A DNA stretch of 64,000 nt, from positions 7,738,001 to 7,802,000 of the forward strand of contig NZ_CP109171.1 of NCBI RefSeq assembly GCF_036246005.1, given 5' to 3'. The stretch is from Streptomyces sp. NBC_01723. GTDB lineage: Bacteria; Actinomycetota; Actinomycetes; Streptomycetales; Streptomycetaceae. Position numbers and translations under genes: made by a program. Under the pieces are notes generated by a model. That model worked only from the letters and a program-made list of their open reading frames with translations, was not told the origin of the DNA and did no database searches. This document shows positions 53,801-64,000 of the stretch, piece by piece; the first letter of the stretch is position 1; each line of letters starts with the position of its first letter.

Positions 53801-56800
53801 TGCCGTTGCTGGAGGCGTTGGCGGGGGAGTGTGTTCCGACGGGCCAGTTGATGGTGGGCGGCGAAGCCCTCGGCTGGGATGCGGTGCAGCGGTGGCGTGA
53901 GGCGCATCCGGGTGTGGTGGTGGTGAATCACTACGGTCCGACGGAGGGGACGGTTGGTTCGGCGCATTACGTGATTGGTGCCGATCAGGGTGTGGGTGTG
54001 GGTTCGGTTCCGATCGGTCGGTCGTTTGCGACGACGAGGACGTTTGTGCTGGACCGGTTCCTGGAGCCGGTGGCGCCGGGTGTGGTGGGTGAGTTGTATG
54101 TGGCGGGGATGCAGTTGGCCCGCGGGTATCTGGGCCGTCCGGGGTTGACGGGGGAGCGTTTCGTGGCGTGTCCGTTTGGCGGGCCGGGTGAGCGGATGTA
54201 CCGGACGGGGGATCTGGTCCGGTGGACCGCGGACGGGCAGCTGGTGTTCGTCGGGCGTGCGGATGATCAGGTGAAGCTGCGTGGCTACCGGATTGAGCCG
54301 GGTGAGGTGGAGGCCGTGCTGGCGGCGCATCCCGCGGTGGACCGGGCGGTGGTGCTGGTCCGTGAGGACGTCCCGGGGGACAAGCGCCTGGTGGCCTACG
54401 TCGCCGCCGACCGCGAGGGCGACCAGGATGATGACGGACTGACGGCTGAGCTGCGCGCATCCGTGGGGCAGCGGCTGCCGGAGTACATGGTGCCGTCGGC
54501 GGTGGTGGTGCTCGACGGCATGCCGTTGACGGCGAACGGCAAGGTGGACCGGGCCGCGCTGCCGGCGCCGGAGTTCAGCTCGGATGTGAACGGTCGAGGT
54601 CCTGCCACGGTGCTGGAAGAGGTCGTGTGCGGGGTGTTCGCAGAGGTGCTGCGGCTGGAACGGGTGGGAGCGGAGGACAACTTCTTCGAGCTGGGCGGGC
54701 ACTCCCTGCTGGCGGTGACCCTGGCGTCCCGACTGCGTGACCGCGGCTTCGGCGTGTCGGTACGGGCATTGTTCGAGGCGCCGACACCGGCGTCGCTGGC
54801 TGCGGCAGCGAGTGCCGGTGGCGGTGGTGTGGTGGAGGCGCCGCCCAACGGGATTCCGGAGGGCGCGGAGGTCATCACGCCGGAGATGCTGCCGTTGGTC
54901 GAGCTGACGCCGGCGCAGATCGACCTGGTCTGCGCGTCCGTCGAGGGCGGCGCGGCGAACGTGGCGGACGTGTACCCGCTGGCACCTGTGCAGGAGGGCT
55001 TCTTCTTCCACCACTTGCTGGCCGGTCCTGGTGGGACGGATGTCTATTTCGAGGGGATCGTGCTGGGCTTTGACAGCCGTGAGCGGCTGGACGGGTTCCT
55101 GGCGGCGTTGCAGCGGATGGTGGGGCGCCACGACATCTACCGGACCGGGGTGGTGTGGGAGGGGCTGCCCGAGCCGGTGCAGGTGGTCTGGCGGCGTGCC
55201 GTTGTCCCGGTGACGGAGGTGACCCTGTCGCGCGACGGGGACCCGGTGGCGGAGCTACGGGCCATCGCCGGGCGGTGGATCGACCTGCGAGACGCGCCGC
55301 TGGTACGGGTGCATGTGGCCGCGGAGCCGACCAGCGAGGGTGGCGACCGCTGGATGGGTCTGGTGCAGGTGCACCACCTCCTCCAGGACCACACCGCACT
55401 GGAAGCGGTGCTTCGAGAGGTCGCGGCGTTCATGGAGGGGCGCGACGACGAGCTGTCGGCACCCCTGCCGTTCCGTGACTTCGTGGCCCAAGCCCGGTTG
55501 GGGGTCTCCCGTGAGGAGCACGAGGAGTACTTCACGGAGCTGTTGGGTGACGTGACGGAGTCGACGCTGCCGTTCGGCCTGTCCGATGCTCGTGGTGACG
55601 GCTCCGACTTGGAGCAGGCGAGGCTGAGCGTGGATGCCGAGCTGGTGGGACGGGTGCGGGAGCAGGCCCGTCAGCTCGGCGTGAGTCCGGCGACGTTGTT
55701 CCATGTGGCGTATGCGCGAGTCCTGGCGAGCCTCGCCGGCCGGACGGACGTGGTGTTCGGGACCGTGCTGCTGGGCCGCATGAACGCCGGGCGGGGTGCG
55801 GATCGGAATCTGGGCCCGTTCATGAACACCCTGCCGGTCCGGGCCGATGTCGCCGAGGACGACGTGGTGGGTGCGGTGCGGGCCATGCAGGCCCAGCTGG
55901 CCGGCCTGCTGGTGCACGAACACGCTCCCCTCGCCCTGGCGCAGAAGGCCAGCAGCGTCCCCGCGCGCGCCCCGCTGTTCACCTCCATTTTCAATTACCG
56001 CAACAGCCAGCGGTGGGGTGCTCTGCCGAACGGCGGTGACAGGGTCGGATTGGCCGGCGTGTCCGTGGTGCACCGGAGGGGAGGCACCAACTACCCGTTG
56101 ACCGTGGCGGTGGACGACATGGGCTCTGGGTTCGGGCTGACGGTGGACGCCCTCGAGCCGGGTGATCCCGAGTTGGTGTGCGGGTTGATGCACACGGCGG
56201 TCGAGAGTCTCGTCGAGGCCTTGGAGAACGCGCCGGGCACAGAGCTGCATGGGCTCGAGGTGTTGTCGGAGGGTGAGCGGGAGCGGGTGTTGGTTGGGTG
56301 GAATGAGTCTGGCGTGGTGGAGGCCTCAGGCGTGGTGCCGGAGTTGTTCGCGGAGCGGGTGGTGCGGGATCCCGGTGCGGTAGCGGTGGTGGATGGGCGG
56401 GTGGAGTTGTCCTATGAGGAGTTGGATGAGCGGGCGTCTCGGTTGGCGAGTGTGCTGAGGGTGCGTGGGGTGGGGTTGGAGTCGGTGGTGGGGGTGATGC
56501 TGGAGCGATCGGTGGACGTGGTGGTCGCGTTGTTGGCGGTGTGGAAGGCCGGCGGTGCGTACCTGCCGATCGATCCGGAGTATCCCGCGGATCGCGTAAC
56601 GATGATGTTGGAGGACGCGGGCCCGGTGTGTGTGGTGACCAGTGACGGGCTGGTCGGGCGACTGCCGGAGGGCCTTGGGGTGGTGGTGGATGAGGCGGTG
56701 ACGGCCGGTGAGCTGATGGAGCCGGTGCGGGTCGAGTCGGGGCATGCGGCGTATGTGATCTATACGTCGGGGTCGACGGGTCGGCCGAAGGGTGTGGTGG

Positions 56801-59800
56801 TGTCGCATGGGGCGCTGGCCGGCTACGTGGCCTGGTGTGTGGAGGCTTATCCGGGGGTGCGGGAGAGCAGTCTGCTGCACGCGTCGGTGTCATTCGACGC
56901 GGGTGTGACGGGTCTGTTCGGAGGGTTGGTGAGCGGTGGGTGTGTGTTCGTGTCCGGGCTCGATGAGGGTCTGCCGGCGGTGCTGGGTGAGCGCCGTCTG
57001 GGCTTCCTGAAGGTGACGCCAAGCCACCTGCCCGTGCTGGAGGCGTTGCCGGAGGCGTGTGTCCCGACGGATCAGTTGATGGTGGGCGGCGAGGCCTTGA
57101 GCTGGAGCCTGGTGGAGCGGTGGCGCGAGGCGCACCCGGGGCTGGCCGTCGTGAATCACTACGGGCCGACGGAGGCTACGGTCGGCTGCGCGCACTACGA
57201 GATCGGTGCGGGTGAGGGCGACGGAGGTGCGGGTTCGGTTCCGATCGGGCGGTCGTTCGCCACGACGAGGACTTTCGTCCTGGATGGATGGATGCGCCCG
57301 GTGGCGCCGGGCGTGGTGGGTGAGTTGTACGTGGCGGGCGTGCAGCTGGCCCGCGGATATCTCGGTCGTCCCGGCCTGACCGCGGAGCGGTTCGTGGCGT
57401 GCCCGTACGGCGGGCCGGGTGAGCGGATGTACCGGACGGGAGACTTGGTCCGATGGACGATCGACGGGCAGCTGGTGTTCGTCGGGCGGGCGGACGACCA
57501 GGTGAAGGTACATGGGTACCGGATCGAACCGGGTGAGATCGAGGCCGTACTGGCCGCGCATCCGGACGTCGACCAGGTGGTGGTGATCGCCCGTGAGGAC
57601 ACCTCCGGCGACAAGCGACTGACGGCGTACGTCGTCGCCGAGGACGGCGGTGGTGTGGGCGCTGGTCTGGCCGCTGAGCTCCGCGCCCACACGGCGCAGA
57701 GACTGCCGGAGTACATGGTGCCGTCCGCGGTGGTGGTGCTGGACGAGTTGCCGTTGATGGTGAACGGAAAGCTGGACCGGGCGGCGCTGCCTGCACCCGA
57801 CTACGGGATCGCGGGTGGCAAGGGACGCGGGCCGGCCTCGGTGGTCGAGGAAGTCGTGTGCGCGGTCTTCGCCGAGGTGCTGGGCCTGGAGCAGATCGGG
57901 GTCGACGACAACTTCTTCGAACTGGGCGGCCACTCGCTGCTCGCGGTGTCGTTGGTGTCCCGGCTGCGCGAATGGGGACTGGGGATCTCGGTGCGGGCGC
58001 TCTTCGAGACACCCACACCGGCCGGGTTGGTCGATGCCGGCAACGGACCGGTTGTGGAGGTGCCGCCGAACGGCATTCCGGACGGCGCCGAGGCCATCAC
58101 GCCCGAGATGCTGCCGTTGGTGGAGCTCACGGCCGCGCAGGTGGAGTTGGTGTGTGCGGCGGTCGACGGCGGAGCGGGCAACGTGGCGGACGTGTACCCG
58201 CTGGCGCCCTTGCAGGAGGGCATCTTCTTCCACCACCTGCTCGCCGATCCGGGGGAGGCGGATCCGTACCTCCGCTCTCTCGCCATGGGCTTTGACGGCC
58301 GTGAGCGGCTGGACGGGTTCCTGGCCGCGTTGCAGCAGGTGGTGGACCGGCACGACATCTACCGCACCGGCGTGATGTGGGAAGGCCTGCCCGAGCCGGT
58401 GCAGGTGGTGCGGCGGCGCGCGGTCGTTCCGGTGACAGAGGCGACGCTGACGGACGGAGGGCACCCGGCGGCGGAGCTCATCGCGATCGCCGGCCGGTGG
58501 ATGGATGTCCGACGGGCGCCGCTGCTGCGCGTCTACGTGGCGGCGGAGCCGGGCAGCGAGCGGTGGGTGGCACTGGTGCAGGTGCACCACCTGCTGCAGG
58601 ACCACACAGCGTCCGAGGTGGTACTGGGTGAGGTCGCGGCCCTCATGACCGGGCGTGGGGACACCCTGCCGGTACCGCTGCCCTTCCGCGACTTCGTGGC
58701 CCAGGCGCGGCTGGGTGTGTCCCGCGCGGAACACGAGGAGTACTTCGCCCAGCTGCTGAGGGACGTGACGGAACCGACGCTGCCGTTCGGCCTGGCCGAC
58801 GCCCGCGGGGACGGCACCGGCGCCCAGCAGGCACGCGTGATGGTTGACGACTCCCTGGCGGAGAGGGTGCGGGAGCGAGCGCGTGGGCTCGGGGTGAGCC
58901 CGGCGACGTTGTTCCATGTGGCGTGGGCGCGGGTGCTGGCCGTACTGGCCGGCCGGTCGGACGTGGTGTTCGGGACCGTGTTGCTCGGCCGGATGAACGC
59001 CGGGGTGGGAGCTGAGCGGATCCCTGGGCCCTTCATGAACACGCTGCCGGTGCGGATGGACGTCGCGGATACGGATGTGGTGGGTGCGGTGCGGGCGATG
59101 CAGGCCCAGCTGGCCGGCCTGCTGGTGCACGAGCACGCGCCCCTCGCCCTGGCCCAGGCGGCCAGCGACGTCCCGACGTCCGTTCCGTTGTTCACGGCGC
59201 TGTTCAACTACCGCCACAGCAATCGAGTGCGGTCGGACGCGCCGCAGTCCGGCGACACACGGCCGGGTGGGGTGGCCGGCATGAGGGTGCTGCTGGGTGA
59301 GGATCGAACGAACTATCCGTTGGCGGTCTCGGTCGATGATCTGGGGGTCGGCTTCGGGCTGACGACCGGTGTGGTCGCGCCCGGCGACCCGCAGCTCGTA
59401 TGTGACTTGATGCAGACGGCGGTCGAGAGCCTGGTCACGGCCCTGGAGGAAGCGCCACGGACCCCGTTGCGTGCGGTGGAGGTGTTGGCGCCGGCGGGTC
59501 GTGAGCGGGTGTTGGTGGAGTGGAACGACACCGATCGTGTGGTGCCCGAGGAGACGGTGGTGGGTCTGTTCGAGCGGCAGGTGGTGCGGGATCCGGGTGC
59601 GGTGGCGGTGGAGCAGGGTGGGGTGGGTGTGTCGTATGGGGAGTTGAATGCTCGTGCGAATCGGTTGGCGCGGGTGTTGGTGGGTGAGGGGGTGGGTGCG
59701 GAGTGTGTGGTGGCGGTGTCGTTGGAGCGGTCGGTTGATCTGGTGGTTGCTCTGCTTGCTGTGTGGAAGGCGGGCGGGGCGTATGTGCCGGTGGATCCTG

Positions 59801-60267
59801 GGTGGCCGGCGGGGCGTGTGGGTGTGGTGTTGCGGGATTGTGGTGTGCGGGTTGCGGTGGCGGATGTGGGTTCGGGTGGCGGGGTGTTTGGTGGGGTGGC
59901 GGGGGAGTGTGGGGTGCGGGTGGTGGGGGTGGGGGCTGGTGTTGGGTTGGATGGGGGGGACTTGGGTGTGGGTGGGTTGGGGGGTGTGGCGGCGTATGTG
60001 ATGTATACGTCGGGGTCGTTGGGGGTGCCGAAGGGTGTGGTGGTGTGTCAGCGGGATGTGGTGGGTTTGGTGGTGGATGGGTGTTGGGGTGAGGTGGTGG
60101 GGCGTCGGGTGTTGGGGTGGGCGCCGTTTGCGTTTGATGCGTCGGTGTTTGAGTTGTGGGTGACGTTGGCTGGTGGTGGGGTGGTGGTGTTGGCGCCGGT
60201 GGGTGAGGTGGATGGTGGTGTGTTGCGGTCGTTGGTGGGGGTGGTGGGTTGGATCGGGTGCATGTGA
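50434..60267 (+). CDS. NRPS gene 2, middle fragment (rest of module 13, modules 14-15, part of 16)
   Basis: Continuation of gene 2 after the break at 50431; the apparent start lies in the A3 core (GVVVSQ) and is an artefact of the break. Order: A(X, rest)-T, C-A(Asp)-T, C/E-A(Asx)-T, C/E-A(Hpg, first half). The dual C/E domain of module 15 has a slightly altered first motif ([11 protein letters not shown] where sisters have GEAD). The frame ends at TGA 60265-60267 soon after a second break at 60237-60241; the last residues (VVGWIGCM) are out of frame compared with the four sister Hpg domains. The next fragment, 60240-64000, continues the same gene. Confidence 0.9.
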   Translation: MVVSQGAVVGLVAALGPVLGAGPGVGVLQFASFGFDGSVLDVAVVLASGGRLVVASEAERADVGLLADLVVREGVGVASVVPSLLGVVDPAGVPGLGRVLVGGELLSGEVARVWADGGRVLVNTYGPTEATVMVTAGQVPQGGVGVPSVGGPVANARVYVLDGFLEPVPPGVAGELYVAGVQLARGYHQRPGLTGERFVACPFGGAGERMYRTGDLARWTVDGQLMFVGRADDQVKVRGFRVEPAEVEAALAAHPGVGQAVVVAREDVPGDKRLVAYVVPEGDGPLDGDLRGFTAERLPEYMVPSAVVVLDGVPLSVNGKLDRSALPAPEYSSAGGRGPATVAEELVCQVFADVLGVERVGVEDNFFELGGHSLLAMRLVSRLRVVFGVEVGVRELFEASTPAGLAARIAGADAARVGLVPWERPERVPLSFAQRRLWFLAQLEGPSATYNIPIALRLEGALDVVALRAAFGDVLGRHEVLRTVFPVVDGEPYQQVLTVAEVGEVLRVARVAEGEVADLVVEETGHGFDLGVEVPLRALLLETGVGVHVLVVVVHHVAGDGWSMGPLARDISVAYAARRDGRVPGWEPLPVQYADYTLWQRELLGDEGDPGSVLAGQVGFWRDALAGAPQELVLPVDRPRPAVASHRGHTASLVVPAEVHAQLTALAREQGVTLFMVVQAALAVLLSKLGAGEDIPVGTAVAGRTDQALDDLVGFFVNTLVLRTDVSGDPTFGELLGRVRETSLAALEHQEVPFERLVEVLAPDRSLARHPLFQVMITLQNVDGAGLELPGLRVVPVGAQLAAAKFDLDLSLGELVDGDGRPGGLRGSVTGSVDLFDGVSVEAFAERLVRVLSVVAGDVRLSEVEVLSEGERGRVLVGWNESGVVGVSGVVPGLFGEQVARDPDAPAVVGVGEVLSYGELDERASRLAGVLRGRGVGPESVVGVLLERSVDVVVALLGVWKAGGAYVPVDPESPAERVAWLLEDAGPVCVVTSAELAGGLPQGLAVLVDEAVGEGPVVSAEAVVGPGHAAYVMYTSGSTGRAKGVVVSHGALAGYVAWCVGAYPGVRESSLLHGSVSFDLGVTGLFAALVSGGCVFVSGLDEGLPGVLGGRRLGFLKVTPSHLPLLEALAGECVPTGQLMVGGEALGWDAVQRWREAHPGVVVVNHYGPTEGTVGSAHYVIGADQGVGVGSVPIGRSFATTRTFVLDRFLEPVAPGVVGELYVAGMQLARGYLGRPGLTGERFVACPFGGPGERMYRTGDLVRWTADGQLVFVGRADDQVKLRGYRIEPGEVEAVLAAHPAVDRAVVLVREDVPGDKRLVAYVAADREGDQDDDGLTAELRASVGQRLPEYMVPSAVVVLDGMPLTANGKVDRAALPAPEFSSDVNGRGPATVLEEVVCGVFAEVLRLERVGAEDNFFELGGHSLLAVTLASRLRDRGFGVSVRALFEAPTPASLAAAASAGGGGVVEAPPNGIPEGAEVITPEMLPLVELTPAQIDLVCASVEGGAANVADVYPLAPVQEGFFFHHLLAGPGGTDVYFEGIVLGFDSRERLDGFLAALQRMVGRHDIYRTGVVWEGLPEPVQVVWRRAVVPVTEVTLSRDGDPVAELRAIAGRWIDLRDAPLVRVHVAAEPTSEGGDRWMGLVQVHHLLQDHTALEAVLREVAAFMEGRDDELSAPLPFRDFVAQARLGVSREEHEEYFTELLGDVTESTLPFGLSDARGDGSDLEQARLSVDAELVGRVREQARQLGVSPATLFHVAYARVLASLAGRTDVVFGTVLLGRMNAGRGADRNLGPFMNTLPVRADVAEDDVVGAVRAMQAQLAGLLVHEHAPLALAQKASSVPARAPLFTSIFNYRNSQRWGALPNGGDRVGLAGVSVVHRRGGTNYPLTVAVDDMGSGFGLTVDALEPGDPELVCGLMHTAVESLVEALENAPGTELHGLEVLSEGERERVLVGWNESGVVEASGVVPELFAERVVRDPGAVAVVDGRVELSYEELDERASRLASVLRVRGVGLESVVGVMLERSVDVVVALLAVWKAGGAYLPIDPEYPADRVTMMLEDAGPVCVVTSDGLVGRLPEGLGVVVDEAVTAGELMEPVRVESGHAAYVIYTSGSTGRPKGVVVSHGALAGYVAWCVEAYPGVRESSLLHASVSFDAGVTGLFGGLVSGGCVFVSGLDEGLPAVLGERRLGFLKVTPSHLPVLEALPEACVPTDQLMVGGEALSWSLVERWREAHPGLAVVNHYGPTEATVGCAHYEIGAGEGDGGAGSVPIGRSFATTRTFVLDGWMRPVAPGVVGELYVAGVQLARGYLGRPGLTAERFVACPYGGPGERMYRTGDLVRWTIDGQLVFVGRADDQVKVHGYRIEPGEIEAVLAAHPDVDQVVVIAREDTSGDKRLTAYVVAEDGGGVGAGLAAELRAHTAQRLPEYMVPSAVVVLDELPLMVNGKLDRAALPAPDYGIAGGKGRGPASVVEEVVCAVFAEVLGLEQIGVDDNFFELGGHSLLAVSLVSRLREWGLGISVRALFETPTPAGLVDAGNGPVVEVPPNGIPDGAEAITPEMLPLVELTAAQVELVCAAVDGGAGNVADVYPLAPLQEGIFFHHLLADPGEADPYLRSLAMGFDGRERLDGFLAALQQVVDRHDIYRTGVMWEGLPEPVQVVRRRAVVPVTEATLTDGGHPAAELIAIAGRWMDVRRAPLLRVYVAAEPGSERWVALVQVHHLLQDHTASEVVLGEVAALMTGRGDTLPVPLPFRDFVAQARLGVSRAEHEEYFAQLLRDVTEPTLPFGLADARGDGTGAQQARVMVDDSLAERVRERARGLGVSPATLFHVAWARVLAVLAGRSDVVFGTVLLGRMNAGVGAERIPGPFMNTLPVRMDVADTDVVGAVRAMQAQLAGLLVHEHAPLALAQAASDVPTSVPLFTALFNYRHSNRVRSDAPQSGDTRPGGVAGMRVLLGEDRTNYPLAVSVDDLGVGFGLTTGVVAPGDPQLVCDLMQTAVESLVTALEEAPRTPLRAVEVLAPAGRERVLVEWNDTDRVVPEETVVGLFERQVVRDPGAVAVEQGGVGVSYGELNARANRLARVLVGEGVGAECVVAVSLERSVDLVVALLAVWKAGGAYVPVDPGWPAGRVGVVLRDCGVRVAVADVGSGGGVFGGVAGECGVRVVGVGAGVGLDGGDLGVGGLGGVAAYVMYTSGSLGVPKGVVVCQRDVVGLVVDGCWGEVVGRRVLGWAPFAFDASVFELWVTLAGGGVVVLAPVGEVDGGVLRSLVGVVGWIGCM
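51676..54810 (+). other. NRPS module 14: C-A(Asp)-T
   Basis: Standard C domain with HHVAGDG at 52096 (module 8 copy offset by 19,345 bp). A3 core near 53530; NGK 54535; carrier Ser 54703-54705. Pocket code DLTKMGHVGK: aspartate. A dual C/E domain follows: D-Asp. Confidence 0.8.
54811..58040 (+). other. NRPS module 15: C/E-A(Asp/Asn-like)-T
   Basis: Dual C/E with HHLL at 55009 and HHLLQDH at 55372. A3 core [12 protein letters not shown] near 56760; NGK 57763; carrier Ser 57934-57936. Pocket code DATKMGHVGK: an Asp-type pocket with Ala in the second position where sisters have Leu. It is more diverged and more C-rich than the other Asp domains. A dual C/E domain follows: D. Confidence 0.65.
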
Positions 60268-61310
60268 CGGCGGGGTTGTTGCGGGTGTTGGTGGAGGAGG
60301 ATGCGGGTTGTTTTGCTGGGGTGGGTGAGGTGTTGACGGGTGGGGATGTGGTGCCGTCGTCTGCGGTGTCGGGGGTGTTGGGGGCTGCTCCGGAGTCTTT
60401 GGTGCGGCATTTGTATGGGCCGACGGAGGTGACGTTGTGTGCGACGCAGTGGGTGGTGGGGGATGTGGGGTTGGTGCCGGGGGTGTTGCCGATGGGGCGG
60501 CCGTTGGAGAACACGCGGGTGTATGTGCTTGATGATGGTCTGTCTCCGGTGCCTGCGGGTGTTGTGGGTGAGTTGTATGTGGCGGGTATGGGGGTGGCGC
60601 GGGGGTATCAGGGGCGGTCTGGGCTGACGGGTGAGCGGTTCGTTGCGTGTCCGTTCGGTGTGCCGGGTGGGCGGATGTACCGGACTGGAGACCTGGTGCG
60701 GTGGAGTGCGGACGGGCAGCTGGTGTTCGTCGGGCGTGCGGATGATCAGGTGAAGGTCCGCGGCTTCCGGGTCGAGCCGGGTGAGGTGGAGGGCGTGCTG
60801 GCGGCGCATCCGGGGGTGAGTCAGGCGGTGGTGGTCGCACGCGAGGCCGGCCTCGGTGACAAGCGACTGACCGCGTATGTGGTCGCCGCTCACGGTGCCG
60901 GTGCGGATGATGACGATGACTTGGCTGGGCAGGTACGGGCCTTCGCCGACGGGCGGCTGCCGGAGTACATGGTGCCCTCCGCGGTGGTGATGCTGGACGA
61001 GTTGCCGCTGTCGGTGAACGGCAAGGTGGACCGAGCGGCGTTGCCCGACCCGGAGTACGGGACGTCCGAGGGTGGGCGGGGGCCGACGACCGCGGTCGAG
61101 GAGATCCTGTGTGGTGTGTTCGCGGAGCTGTTGGGCCTGACGCGGGTTGGTGTGGAGGACCACTTCTTCGAGCTGGGTGGGCATTCACTGTTGGCGACGC
61201 GCTTGGTGTCGCGGGTGCGGTCGGTGTTCGGGGTCGAGGTGAGTGTGCGGGCCCTGTTCGAGGCTCCGACGCCGGCGGGCTTGGCTGCGCGGATCGCGGG
61301 TGCGGATGCG
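58041..61310 (+). other. NRPS module 16: C/E-A(Hpg)-T, frame broken inside A
   Basis: Dual C/E with HHLL at 58231 and HHLLQDH at 58585. A3 core near 60005; frame break at 60237-60241; NGK 61017; carrier Ser 61185-61187. Combined code DAFHLGLLCK: Hpg. The N-terminal half matches module 6. The next C domain is standard: L-Hpg. Confidence 0.8.
60237..60241 (+). other. Frameshift site 3 (one G missing)
   Basis: This stretch has five G's (gttggtgggggtggtggg), whereas the same place at 28061-28066 has six, in the context [13 protein letters not shown]. Dropping one G gives [13 protein letters not shown] and a stop. The correct frame reopens from 60240 and runs to the end of the window. Confidence 0.87.
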
Positions 61311-64000
61311 GCGCGAGTGAACCTGACGCCGTGGGAGCGGCCTGAGCGGGTTCCGTTGTCGTTTGCTCAGCGGCGGTTGTGGTTCTTGGCGCAGTTGGAG
61401 GGGCCGAGTGCGACGTACAACATGCCGGTTGCGTTGCGGTTGGAGGGTGCGCTGGATGTGGCCGCGCTGCGGGCGGCGTTGGAGGATGTGCTGGATCGGC
61501 ATGAGGTGTTGAGGACGGTGTTCCCGGTGGTGGACGGGGAGCCGTATCAGGAGGTGTTGGCGCCTTCGGCGGTGGGTGGGGTGCTGCGGGTTGTGCGGGC
61601 TGGCGAGGGGGAGGTGGCGGGTCTGGTGGTGGAGGAGACCGGGCGCGGGTTCGATCTCGGGGTTGAGGTGCCGTTGCGGGCGTTGTTGGTTGAGGTCGGC
61701 GTGGATGTGCATGTGTTGGTGGTGGTGGTGCATCACGTTGCGGGGGATGGGTGGTCGATGGGGCCGTTGGCGCGGGACATCTCGGTGGCGTATGCGGCAC
61801 GGCGTGCGGGTGAGGCCCCGGGGTGGGAGCCGTTGCCGGTGCAGTACGCGGACTACACCCTGTGGCAGCGGGAGCTGCTGGGTGATGAGGGTGATCCGGG
61901 CAGTGTGCTGGCCGGCCAGGTGGGTTTCTGGCGAGATGCGCTGGCCGGGGCACCGCAGGAGCTTGTGCTGCCGGGAGATCGGCTGCGGCCTGCGGTGGCC
62001 TCGCACCGGGGCCACACGGCGTCGCTGGTGGTCCCGGCGGAGGTGCACGCGCAGCTGACGGCGTTGGCGCGGGAGCAGGGCGTGACCCTGTTCATGGTGG
62101 TGCAGGCCGCGCTGGCCGTGCTGCTGTCCCGGCTCGGTGCGGGCGAGGACATTCCCGTCGGTACGGCTGTGGCCGGCCGTACGGATCAGGCGCTGGATGA
62201 TCTCGTCGGCTTCTTCGTCAACACGCTGGTGTTGCGTACGGATGTGTCGGGGGATCCGACCTTCGGCGAGCTGTTGGGGCGGGTGCGGGAGACAAGCTTG
62301 GCGGCTTTGGAGCATCAGGAGGTGCCGTTCGAGCGGTTGGTGGAGGTTCTGGCGCCGGACCGTTCGCTGGCGCGGCATCCGCTGTTCCAGGTCATGCTCA
62401 CTCTGCAGAATCAAGGCCAGGCAAGGCTGGACCTCCCGGGTCTTCGGGTGGCGCCGGTGTCGGGTGGGTTGGGTGTCGCGAAGTTTGATCTTGATGTGTC
62501 ATTGGGTGAGGTGACTGATGGTGAGGGCCGCCCGGTGGGGTTGCGGGGGTCGGTTACCGGGGCGGCGGATCTGTTCGATGCGGGGACCGTGGATGCGGTC
62601 GCTGCTCGGTTGGTGAAGGTCCTGTCGCTGGTGGCCGCGGACCCGCAGGCTCGGGTGGGGCAGGTCCAGGTGCTGTCGGAGGCGGAACGGCACCAGGTGG
62701 TGACCGGCTGGAACGACACCGCCGAGCCGGTGCCTGATGCGACGTGGGTGGAGTTGTTCGCGGAGCAGGTGGCGCGGCATCCGGGTGCGGTGGCGGTGGT
62801 GTGTGGGGAGGTGGAGTTGTCGTACGGGGAGTTGGATGAGCGGGCCTCTCGGTTGGCGGGTGTCTTGAGGGCGCGAGGGGTGGGCTCGGAGTCGGTGGTG
62901 GGGGTGATGTTTGAGCGGTCCGTGGATGCGGTGGTGGCGCTGTTGGGGGTGTGGAAGGCAGGGGGCGCCTATCTGTTCATCAATCCCTCCTATCCGGAAG
63001 AGCGCGTGGCGTTGCTGGTGGCGGAGGCCGGGCCCGTGTGCATGGTCACGGTCAGCAGCCTGACCGCTGGGTTGCCTGCTGCTCCGCCGGTGCCGGTGGT
63101 GGCGGTGGACGACCCGGCGGTAGTCACGGAACTGGCCCAGGTGGAGCCTACGGGCGTGCCGGTGCCGACTGAGCCCGGAGCGGCGGCATACGTGATGTTC
63201 ACGTCCGGATCGACGGGGCGGCCGAAGGGTGTGGTGGTGACCCAGCGGGATCTGGCTGAGTTGGTGGTGGATCAGTGCTGGGGACAACCGGGGCGGATGC
63301 TGGGGCACGGTCCGTACGAGTTCGATGCGTCGGTGCTTGAGACATGGGTGACGCTGGCTATTGGGGGAGCGGTGGTACTGGCTCCGGCCGGCAAGTTGGA
63401 TGCTGGTGTGTTGCGGTCGCTGGTAGCGGAGTACGGGCTCGACCGTGTGCATGTGACCGCGGGACTGCTGCGGATGCTGGTGGAGGAGGACCCCGGGTGC
63501 TTCGCCGGGGTGAGCGAGGTGCTGACAGGTGGGGACGTGGTTCCGTCGGCAGCGGTGTCGGCGGTGCTGGCGGCTGCTCCAGGGGCTGCGGTGCGGCAGG
63601 TGTACGGGCCGACCGAAATCACCCTGTGTGCTACCCAGATCCTGGTTGGGGACGCCGATGCGGTCCCGTCGGTGCTGCCGATCGGCCGACCGATGGACAA
63701 CACGCGTATCTACCTGCTCGACGCTGGTCTGTCGCCGGTTCTGCCCGGGGTTGCGGGTGAGCTGTACGTGGCCGGGACCGGGCTGGCCCGGGGGTATCAC
63801 GGTCGGCCGGACCTGACCGGGGAGCGGTTCGTAGCGTGCCCGCTGGGTGCGCCGGGTGAGCGGATGTACCGGACGGGGGACCTGGCCCGGTGGACCAAGG
63901 ACGGGCAGCTGGTGTTCATCGGCCGGGCGGACAACCAGGTGAAGGTGCGTGGCTTCCGGATCGAGCCGGGTGAGGTCGAGGCGGTGTTGGCTGCCCATCC
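60240..64000 (+). CDS. NRPS gene 2, 3' fragment (rest of module 16, module 17, truncated)
   Basis: This frame has no start of its own because it is the continuation of gene 2 after the break at 60237. It is open without a stop to base 64000. It encodes the second half of the module 16 Hpg adenylation domain ([12 protein letters not shown] onward), its carrier domain ([12 protein letters not shown]), a standard C domain (HHVAGDG at 61731) and an adenylation domain cut at the window edge around the A8 motif ([11 protein letters not shown]). The gene must extend further: the carrier domain of module 17 and any thioesterase lie outside. Confidence 0.9.
61311..64000 (+). other. NRPS module 17: C-A(Hpg-like), cut by window end
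   Basis: Standard C domain with HHVAGDG at 61731. A3 core [12 protein letters not shown] near 63190. Pocket code DALHLGVLCK (from [24 protein letters not shown] and [11 protein letters not shown]) differs from Hpg at two positions (F to L, L to V). Hpg or a related arylglycine is likely. The window ends before NGK. Confidence 0.65.

Noticed and set aside
9724..64000. Assignment to ramoplanin or enduracidin
   Set aside because: Shared features (Hpg, halogenase, dual C/E-type stereochemistry, MbtH) are real, but the predicted residue order and the Asp, Gln and X content do not fit either peptide.
9724..64000. Calcium-dependent lipopeptide class
   Set aside because: Several Asp residues are predicted, but no Asp-X-Asp-Gly run and no Gly module are seen.

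Overview
The window is high-G+C DNA with Streptomyces-like codon use and gene organisation. It is most of one nonribosomal peptide biosynthetic locus. No rRNA, tRNA, CRISPR array or insertion sequence was seen. The right end is cut inside an NRPS gene and the left end is cut inside a sulfotransferase gene.

Left flank (1-9.7 kb), tailoring, precursor and export genes. Position 1-585 is the 3' part of a sulfotransferase gene. It converges on 613-1884 (minus), which encodes an unusual single protein with a MarR-type winged helix followed by a PAPS sulfotransferase. Divergent from that are a 4-hydroxymandelate synthase (hmaS, 1968-3044) and an FAD-dependent halogenase of the type acting on carrier-bound hydroxyphenylglycine or tyrosine (3063-4580). 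An 18-bp tandem repeat runs through the halogenase stop codon, and a hairpin lies between it and a convergent ABC exporter (4668-6560, minus). Then come a hydroxyphenylglycine aminotransferase (hpgT, 6767-8158), an alpha/beta hydrolase (8530-9342) and an MbtH-like protein (9417-9629).

NRPS region (9724 to beyond 64000). As printed, the reading frame is broken three times (about 18342, 50431 and 60237). At each break a G-run is one base shorter than in a near-identical sister module. Corrected, there are two NRPS genes: one of 10 modules (9724-42059) and, overlapping it by ATGA at 42056, a second with at least 7 modules that runs off the window. I read 17 adenylation domains by the ten-residue pocket code. 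The predicted order is Ser1, X2, Asp3, Y4, Thr5, Hpg6, X7, Asp8, Hpg9, Ser10 / Hpg11, Gln12, X13, Asp14, Asx15, Hpg16, Hpg-like17. X (pocket DGLSLGTVMK) and Y (pocket DPWHAGGIAK) are unassigned. No epimerisation domains occur. Nine condensation domains belong to the dual condensation/epimerisation clade, so residues 1, 2, 3, 8, 9, 11, 12, 14 and 15 are predicted to be D.

How it fits together: HmaS and the aminotransferase supply Hpg, although the hydroxymandelate oxidase step is not in this window. MbtH supports the adenylation domains, the halogenase probably chlorinates one or more Hpg rings, the sulfotransferases probably sulfate a hydroxyl, and the ABC protein exports the product. The order does not match ramoplanin, enduracidin, feglymycin or the Hpg glycopeptides as I know them. 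The locus therefore looks like an undescribed long, acidic, Hpg-rich, probably chlorinated and sulfated peptide. The NRPS genes are a mosaic of recent internal duplications, some nearly identical over more than 1 kb, with G/T-rich, C-poor coding blocks and G-quadruplex-type repeats.
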